Positions 3,618-7,050 of a stretch of 7,050 bases of DNA are shown here, piece by piece. The notes under the pieces are model-generated. The model had not been told where the DNA came from and did not search any database. It was given only the letters and a program-made list of their open reading frames with translations. Every line of letters starts with the position of its first letter. Position 1 is the first letter of the stretch. A program made the translations under genes and the position numbers. Origin of the DNA: an uncultured Pseudorhodobacter sp. (lineage in GTDB: Bacteria > Pseudomonadota > Alphaproteobacteria > Rhodobacterales > Rhodobacteraceae); assembly GCA_945957495.1 (NCBI GenBank), contig CAMFLG010000162.1:1-7050 (forward strand), read 5' to 3'.

Positions 3618-3842
3618 ATGTTTTGCCGGAAATGCGGATCCAAGAAAACCACGCGCAGAAGTGCAGGGATCTTCATTTGCCAGCGCTGCGGAATGCAGCC
3701 CGGTCAGATGCAGATGGATCGGGCAGGGAATGCCGCCCTACGGGAGCCGCACCCCGAGCCATCACCGATTGAATACGTTTTTGCCGCCCGGTCGCCCCGG
3801 TTGCTGGCAGGGAAAGGAACTACAAATGCCCAGCGAAATTGA
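3618..3842 (+). CDS. Small zinc-ribbon protein
   Basis: This encodes 74 residues. The N-terminus is a zinc ribbon with two Cys-x-x-Cys knuckles: CRKCG (residues 3-7) and CQRCG (residues 21-25), separated by a basic stretch (SKKTTRRSAGIFI). Such ribbons bind Zn and often contact nucleic acid or RNA polymerase. The remainder is Pro- and Arg-rich and probably disordered. A GTG at 3558 would extend the frame by 20 residues, but it lies inside the structured leader and has no ribosome-binding site, so ATG 3618 is preferred (AAGGGA six bases upstream, within a hairpin). Its last 17 bp overlap the next gene in another frame, so the C-terminus may be under little constraint. It heads the second early operon. 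The role is unknown; DNA or polymerase binding is plausible. Confidence 0.7.
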   Translation: MFCRKCGSKKTTRRSAGIFICQRCGMQPGQMQMDRAGNAALREPHPEPSPIEYVFAARSPRLLAGKGTTNAQRN

Positions 3843-4101
3843 CTACAGCCTTTTGCCCGAACACATGCGGGACGGGATGCGCCGTTACATTGAGAACGGC
3901 ATCAAACCCGGCAGCTTTCAGGTGGCGGTCTTGTCGAACGACCTGATGGAGGCTTTCAAGCGCGCCGACGACGTGAACGCCGCAGCGATGCAGAACTACG
4001 CCCGGTTTCTCTACAATCATGCGCCTTGCGGGTGCTTTGGATCGCCTGCGCACGTGACGGACTGGATTGCCAATGGCGGCTTGGAAGGGTTGCTGGCATG
4101 A
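3826..4101 (+). CDS. Conserved-looking small phage protein, unknown function
   Basis: This 91-residue protein begins MPSEIDYSLLPEHMRDGMRR. ATG 3826 has AAAGGA seven bases upstream and overlaps the end of the zinc-ribbon gene by 17 bp. It is mostly helical: a YxLLPEHM-type head, YIENGIKPGSFQVAVLSNDL and MEAFKRADDVNAAAMQNYAR in the middle, then FLYNHAPCGCFGSP, a tight-turn segment, and a C-terminal helix VTDWIANGGLEGLL. The phrase 'IPPGSF..AVL.NDL...F..AD..N' is familiar to me from unnamed proteins in many phages and prophages, so I expect database homologues, but I know no function. The stop overlaps the next start (ATGA). Confidence 0.75.
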   Translation: MPSEIDYSLLPEHMRDGMRRYIENGIKPGSFQVAVLSNDLMEAFKRADDVNAAAMQNYARFLYNHAPCGCFGSPAHVTDWIANGGLEGLLA

Positions 4102-4634
4102 GCCTTGTCGCGCAAGTGATGGCCGAGCCACCAGAGCGGCGCCTGGATATGGCGCTGTACCTTCTGGAGGAGGTCACAGGTCGGCCAGATGAAAGCTATG
4201 CCTACTTGCGCACCGTTTATGGCTTGGCCAAGGGGCCGTCCACTATCCTCTGCGCATTGGCCGCCGCATACCCTCGGATGATGACCAAGGACGCGCTGTT
4301 TGCCACCTTGGGTCGCGACGAAATCGACCTTGCCATTGTGGACGTTTATATCTGCCATATTCGCCGCAAGACGCCAGCCAAAGTTCGCAACGTTTGGGGC
4401 GAGGGTTTTGTGCTGGACGAACCGTTTGAGATTGTTCGGGCCGATCCGGCTGATCGCCGGCGCGAAAGATCTCCGTGGACAGCGCAAGACGACGCCGATC
4501 TGCGCGCCATGCTGGCATCAGGCAGCCGACGTAAAGTGATCGCCGAAGAACTTGAGCGCAGCGAGGCGAGTATCCGTGACCGGATCCAACTCCTGCGCAA
4601 GATGGACAACAGAAAGAAACCCCATGACCTTTGA
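4098..4634 (+). CDS. Regulator with OmpR-type winged helix plus Myb/SANT-like C-terminal motif
   Basis: This 178-residue protein appears to carry two DNA-binding modules. Residues about 46-107 resemble a PhoB/OmpR C-terminal winged helix: PSTILCALAAAYPRMMTKDA (as in LLxxLAxxPGxxxTREQL), LFATLG, then IVDVYICHIRRKT (as in VDVHIxRLRRK), ending with the wing VRNVWGEGFVLD (as in IxTVRGxGYxL). There is no receiver domain. Residues about 125-168 (SPWTAQDDADLRAMLASGSR, then RKVIAEELERSEASIRDRIQ) look like a Myb/SANT-type or GcrA-type helix-turn-helix: W-T-x-x-x-D, L, G, I-A-x-x-L-x-R-S-x-x-S-I-x-x-R. GGAAGGG lies eight bases before ATG, which overlaps the previous stop by four bases. It likely regulates later phage or host genes. 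Targets are unknown. Confidence 0.72.
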   Translation: MSLVAQVMAEPPERRLDMALYLLEEVTGRPDESYAYLRTVYGLAKGPSTILCALAAAYPRMMTKDALFATLGRDEIDLAIVDVYICHIRRKTPAKVRNVWGEGFVLDEPFEIVRADPADRRRERSPWTAQDDADLRAMLASGSRRKVIAEELERSEASIRDRIQLLRKMDNRKKPHDL

Positions 4635-5592
4635 AATCCGCACCCTTGGACCTGACGAGAAGATCACGGAACCAGGCTTTTACAACATCAGCCTCGATCG
4701 CCACCACGCGCAACCCTGCGATGGACCAAGCGTCACGTCGGGCGTTCTGCGCAAGATGGAACTGGCCACGCCTGCTGATGTGTGGGCCTTCAGTCTGCTG
4801 AACCCGAACCGCTGGGTGAAGGAAGACAAGACTGCGCTACGGCTGGGTCGCGCTATGGCAGCCTATGTCGAAGGCGGCATGGAGGAAGTCGCCAAGCATT
4901 TCTTGGTGCTGCCAGAGGACAAGCCACGGCGCCCCACCGCAGCGCAGATCGCAGCCTTTGATGCAGGCAAGCCTACCGATGCGGCCAAGATCAGCGTGCC
5001 CTACTGGCGCGGCGTTGATGCCGATCCGCGCGACCCGATCACCGATGCCGAGCAGAAGATGATCGAGGACATGGGCAAGGTCTTGGCGGCTGATCCTATG
5101 GCGTCTGCGGTCATGGGCGGGATGCCGGAAATCAGCATGGCCTATCAGGACGACCAGACCGGCCTGTGGCTGTTGGCGCGGCCTGACACCGTGAACCTCG
5201 ATGGGACCGTCACGGATTTCAAAAAAATCAACACGCAGGGCCGCCCGTTCAATTACCGGATCGTGGATAGCCGGATCACCGAGCACGGCTATGACATGCA
5301 ACTTGCGTTTGCGGCCGAGGTTTTCGAGGCCTTGACGGGCGAGTGGCCGTCCAGCGCCGGGATCATCGCCCAATGGGATGCGCCGCCGCACCACGTCATC
5401 CTGCGCGAGATTTCCGAGGAAGACCTTCGCATCGGCCAATTCCGCAACCGTCGGGCTATCGCGCGCTTTGCCGAGTGCCTGCGGTCAGGACACTGGCCCG
5501 GCCCCGGCGACGACGTTGGCGCCTATCAGCGCCCGACATGGCAGCGCGACATGCTGCTGGCTGAGATGAACACGGAAGGAACAGCACTGTGA
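4624..5592 (+). CDS. PD-(D/E)XK nuclease-like protein (RecE-type exonuclease, DUF3799-like)
   Basis: This 322-residue protein is probably the phage 5'-3' exonuclease that resects double-stranded DNA ends for the RecT-type annealing protein at 6479. Visible motifs in order are: GPSVTSGVLRKM (34-45, the 'S.S.LR' head of this family); ALRLGRAMAAYVEGG (71-85, the LGxAxH helix, with Ala79 where His is usual); PEIS (Glu169); LARPDTV (Asp188 in RPD); TDFKK (Asp198-x-Lys200, the D-x-K of the nuclease core); and GYDMQLAF (Tyr223...Gln226, the YxxQ helix). The C-terminal 75 residues cover the usual tail. The start overlaps the previous gene by 11 bp and has only a weak AGAAAG-type ribosome-binding site; the end overlaps the next gene by four bases (GTGA). 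DNase activity is inferred from motifs. Confidence 0.82.
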   Translation: MTFEIRTLGPDEKITEPGFYNISLDRHHAQPCDGPSVTSGVLRKMELATPADVWAFSLLNPNRWVKEDKTALRLGRAMAAYVEGGMEEVAKHFLVLPEDKPRRPTAAQIAAFDAGKPTDAAKISVPYWRGVDADPRDPITDAEQKMIEDMGKVLAADPMASAVMGGMPEISMAYQDDQTGLWLLARPDTVNLDGTVTDFKKINTQGRPFNYRIVDSRITEHGYDMQLAFAAEVFEALTGEWPSSAGIIAQWDAPPHHVILREISEEDLRIGQFRNRRAIARFAECLRSGHWPGPGDDVGAYQRPTWQRDMLLAEMNTEGTAL

Positions 5593-6428
5593 CTATTACG
5601 TTCAACGAAGAACAAACCAAGGGCACTGACAAAATCGCCAAATACAACTGGATTTCCCACGATCAACCGGGGCTTCAGATGATGATTCCGAAGGGGGATT
5701 TAACAGTTGATCCCTCATACCAGAGGACTGTTCATGCGACCGATCTTAAGGTCAAGAGGATTGCATCGGAGTGGTCTTGGATTGCCTGCGGATCCATTAT
5801 TGTAGCAGACCGCGATGGCGAATTTTTCGTCATTGATGGGCAGCACCGCGTTCTGGCTGCACGAAAGCGTTCCGATATATCCCGCCTTCCCTGCATTGTT
5901 TTTGCATCGGTATCACCACAGCGCGAGGCAGAGGGCTTTCTACGGGCCAATCGCAACCGGAAGCCAATGAAAACTATTGATGCGTTCAAAGGGATGCTTG
6001 TGGCTGGAGACCCTATAGCCCAAAAGGTTCTGCACTTTGCGGAACGCGCGGGTCGCCATGTGGGTGACGGCGGCGGTTCAACGGTTATTTCCTGCGTTGC
6101 CGCTGTGATCAGAATCATTGAAACAGACGAAGATATTGCCAACCGCATTTGGCCTCTTGTCGTAAGTGTATGTCAAGGTCAGTCGCTACATGGCGAACTT
6201 ATGACCGGGCTGTTCGAACTTGAACGGACCGCCGATGGACAATCCATCACAGACCCAGCCTTTGCAGCTAAAATACTGCGCATTGGCTATTTTGGCCTGC
6301 TTGATGGGATTGCTAAGGCCAAAGCATACCATGGTAAATCTGGCGCCCGCGTGTGGGCTATTGGCTTGGCCAATGCAATTAACCACGGGCAGCGGACCCA
6401 CAAAATTGTTCTACGCGGAGAGGAATAG
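5589..6428 (+). CDS. ParB/Srx-like DGQHR-motif protein (DUF6551-like)
   Basis: This 279-residue protein has an N-terminal ParB/sulfiredoxin-like fold: VDPSYQR (40-46), WSWIACGSIIVADRDGEFFV (62-81), then IDGQHRVLAARKR (82-94) and LPCIVF. DGQHR is the signature loop that in ParB-type folds binds nucleotide. The C-terminal half (about 105-279) is helical, including FLRANRNRKPMKTIDAFKGM. I associate this layout with DUF6551-type phage proteins of unknown role; partitioning is unlikely because no ParB helix-turn-helix or ParA is present. The GTG start overlaps the nuclease stop, with AGGA eight bases upstream. Hand-counted samples are about 47-57% G+C, against about 62-65% in the flanking nuclease and recT genes, suggesting later acquisition. 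It separates the usual nuclease-recT pair. The stop is followed at once by a hairpin. Confidence 0.82.
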   Translation: MTITFNEEQTKGTDKIAKYNWISHDQPGLQMMIPKGDLTVDPSYQRTVHATDLKVKRIASEWSWIACGSIIVADRDGEFFVIDGQHRVLAARKRSDISRLPCIVFASVSPQREAEGFLRANRNRKPMKTIDAFKGMLVAGDPIAQKVLHFAERAGRHVGDGGGSTVISCVAAVIRIIETDEDIANRIWPLVVSVCQGQSLHGELMTGLFELERTADGQSITDPAFAAKILRIGYFGLLDGIAKAKAYHGKSGARVWAIGLANAINHGQRTHKIVLRGEE

Positions 6429-6444
6429 CCGTCTTTCGGCTATT
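6424..6444 (+). other. RNA hairpin over the DGQHR-gene stop codon
   Basis: AATAGCCG (6424-6431) and CGGCTATT (6437-6444) form a perfect 8-bp stem with a TCTTT loop; the TAG stop lies in the 5' arm. It is followed by AAAATC rather than a T run, so it is not a standard terminator. It may affect mRNA stability or processing between this gene and recT. Confidence 0.6.
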
Positions 6445-6478
6445 AAAATCATCCGCCCATCAAGTCAGGAATAGCACT

Positions 6479-7050
6479 ATGAGCGAAGCACAGACCAAGA
6501 CCGAAGTTGCGCCGCGCGCGCCGATCAGCACAGGCGGCCAGCTTGCCGCGCTCGTGCCGCAGAACATCGAGGAAGCTTTCCGCCTCGCCAAAGCTCTGTC
6601 AGTTTCGGGCGACATGGTGCCCAAGCACTTTCAGGAAAAGCCTGAAATGATCATGGCCGCCGTGATGCGTGGGGCCGAGATTGGCCTTCTGCCGATGCAA
6701 GCGCTTTCCAACATCGCCGTGATCAATGGCCGCGCGTCTCTCTGGGGCGATGCGCTTCCCGCACTGATGCAGAAGGCTGGCCACCACCTTGATTGCGAAG
6801 TAACCGGCGAGGGCGATGCGATGGTAGCAACGGCGACGTTGACCCGTGGCGACACCGGCAAGACCATCACGCGCACGTTCTCCGCCGCCGATGCGAAGGC
6901 CGCAGGGCTGTGGGGAAAGGCTGGCCCGTGGCAGCAATACAGGGCGCGGATGCTGTCCATGCGCGCTCGCTCGTGGGCCTGCCGTGATGGCGCTGCGGAT
7001 GCCTTGATGGGCCTTCAGGTCGCCGAGGACGCACAGGACTTTGAGCAGAT
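6479..7050 (+). CDS. recT: RecT-family single-strand annealing recombinase (3' end beyond window)
   Basis: The first 190 residues are present and open at the right edge. The protein anneals complementary single-stranded DNA and works with a 5'-3' exonuclease in phage recombination. Family features in order are: helical PQNIEEAFRLAKALSVSGDM (27-46); FQEKPEMIMAAVMRGAEIGL (51-70), then LPMQALSNIAVINGRASLWG (71-90), matching the GLxPMQALxxIxVINGRxxxWG core; a beta stretch CEVTGEGDAMVATATLTRG; and FSAADAKAAGLWGKAGPWQQ (134-153), then YRARMLSMRARSWACRDG (154-171), matching AKxAGLWGKxGPWxxYPxRMLxxRARxxxxRD. The ATG has AGGA eight bases upstream, the same geometry as the preceding gene. Its GC-rich codon use matches the nuclease gene at 4624, its natural partner, from which the DGQHR gene separates it. 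The family assignment is strong. Confidence 0.9.
   Translation, partial: MSEAQTKTEVAPRAPISTGGQLAALVPQNIEEAFRLAKALSVSGDMVPKHFQEKPEMIMAAVMRGAEIGLLPMQALSNIAVINGRASLWGDALPALMQKAGHHLDCEVTGEGDAMVATATLTRGDTGKTITRTFSAADAKAAGLWGKAGPWQQYRARMLSMRARSWACRDGAADALMGLQVAEDAQDFEQ

Noticed and set aside
4837..5439. A 200-codon leftward frame
   Set aside because: It is antisense to the PD-(D/E)XK nuclease, whose motifs are clear on the + strand.
5589..6428. A chromosome or plasmid partitioning ParB
   Set aside because: Only the DGQHR-type N-terminal fold is visible. No ParB helix-turn-helix, no ParA gene and no parS-like repeats are present.
6424..6450. Intrinsic terminator before recT
   Set aside because: The hairpin is perfect but is followed by AAAATC rather than a T run, so it was listed only as an RNA hairpin.

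Overview
The window looks like the immunity, early-control and recombination part of a temperate phage (prophage) in a GC-rich alphaproteobacterium, most likely of the Rhodobacterales. The evidence is the CI-type repressor next to a divergent Cro-like gene, tightly overlapping small early genes, and a PD-(D/E)XK nuclease and RecT-type annealing protein at the right end. Codon use is strongly GC-biased. No integrase, structural gene, tRNA or host flank is visible, so the host assignment is an inference from protein flavour and base composition.

Layout. Positions 1-556 hold a leftward group: a gene broken by an in-frame stop and running off the left edge, a doubtful 33-residue ORF, and a Cro-like helix-turn-helix gene. 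Positions 557-643 are a divergent control region with three operator-like palindromes. From 644 to 1258 lies a rightward CI-like repressor with an S24-type autoprotease domain. A leftward gene for a four-helix membrane protein (1243-1671) overlaps the repressor gene tail to tail. Positions 1672-1834 are a second control region with two near-identical operators. From 1835 to 3436 runs a rightward early operon: a DUF6948-like protein, a Gly-Ser/Asp/Tyr dipeptide-repeat protein, and four further small proteins, mostly with overlapping stops and starts. A strong intrinsic terminator and further RNA hairpins fill 3437-3617. A second rightward operon follows: a zinc-ribbon protein, a small conserved-looking protein, a winged-helix plus Myb-like regulator, a PD-(D/E)XK nuclease, a ParB-like DGQHR-motif protein of lower GC, and RecT (cut by the right edge).

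How the parts fit. The same palindrome, ACTTC-N7-GAAGT, occurs once at the Cro-like promoter region and twice at the early-operon control region, with weaker copies beside the repressor start. The two control regions can be overlaid: TTGAC, four or five bases, then the operator, with another palindrome centred 35 bp upstream. The simplest reading is that one repressor silences both leftward and rightward early transcription from two sites about 1.15 kb apart, a functional parallel to lambda OL/OR but with a different gene order. The nuclease and RecT would act as a phage recombination pair. The least understood parts are the dipeptide-repeat gene, the leader RNA at 3488-3617, and the regulator that joins a winged helix to a Myb-like motif.
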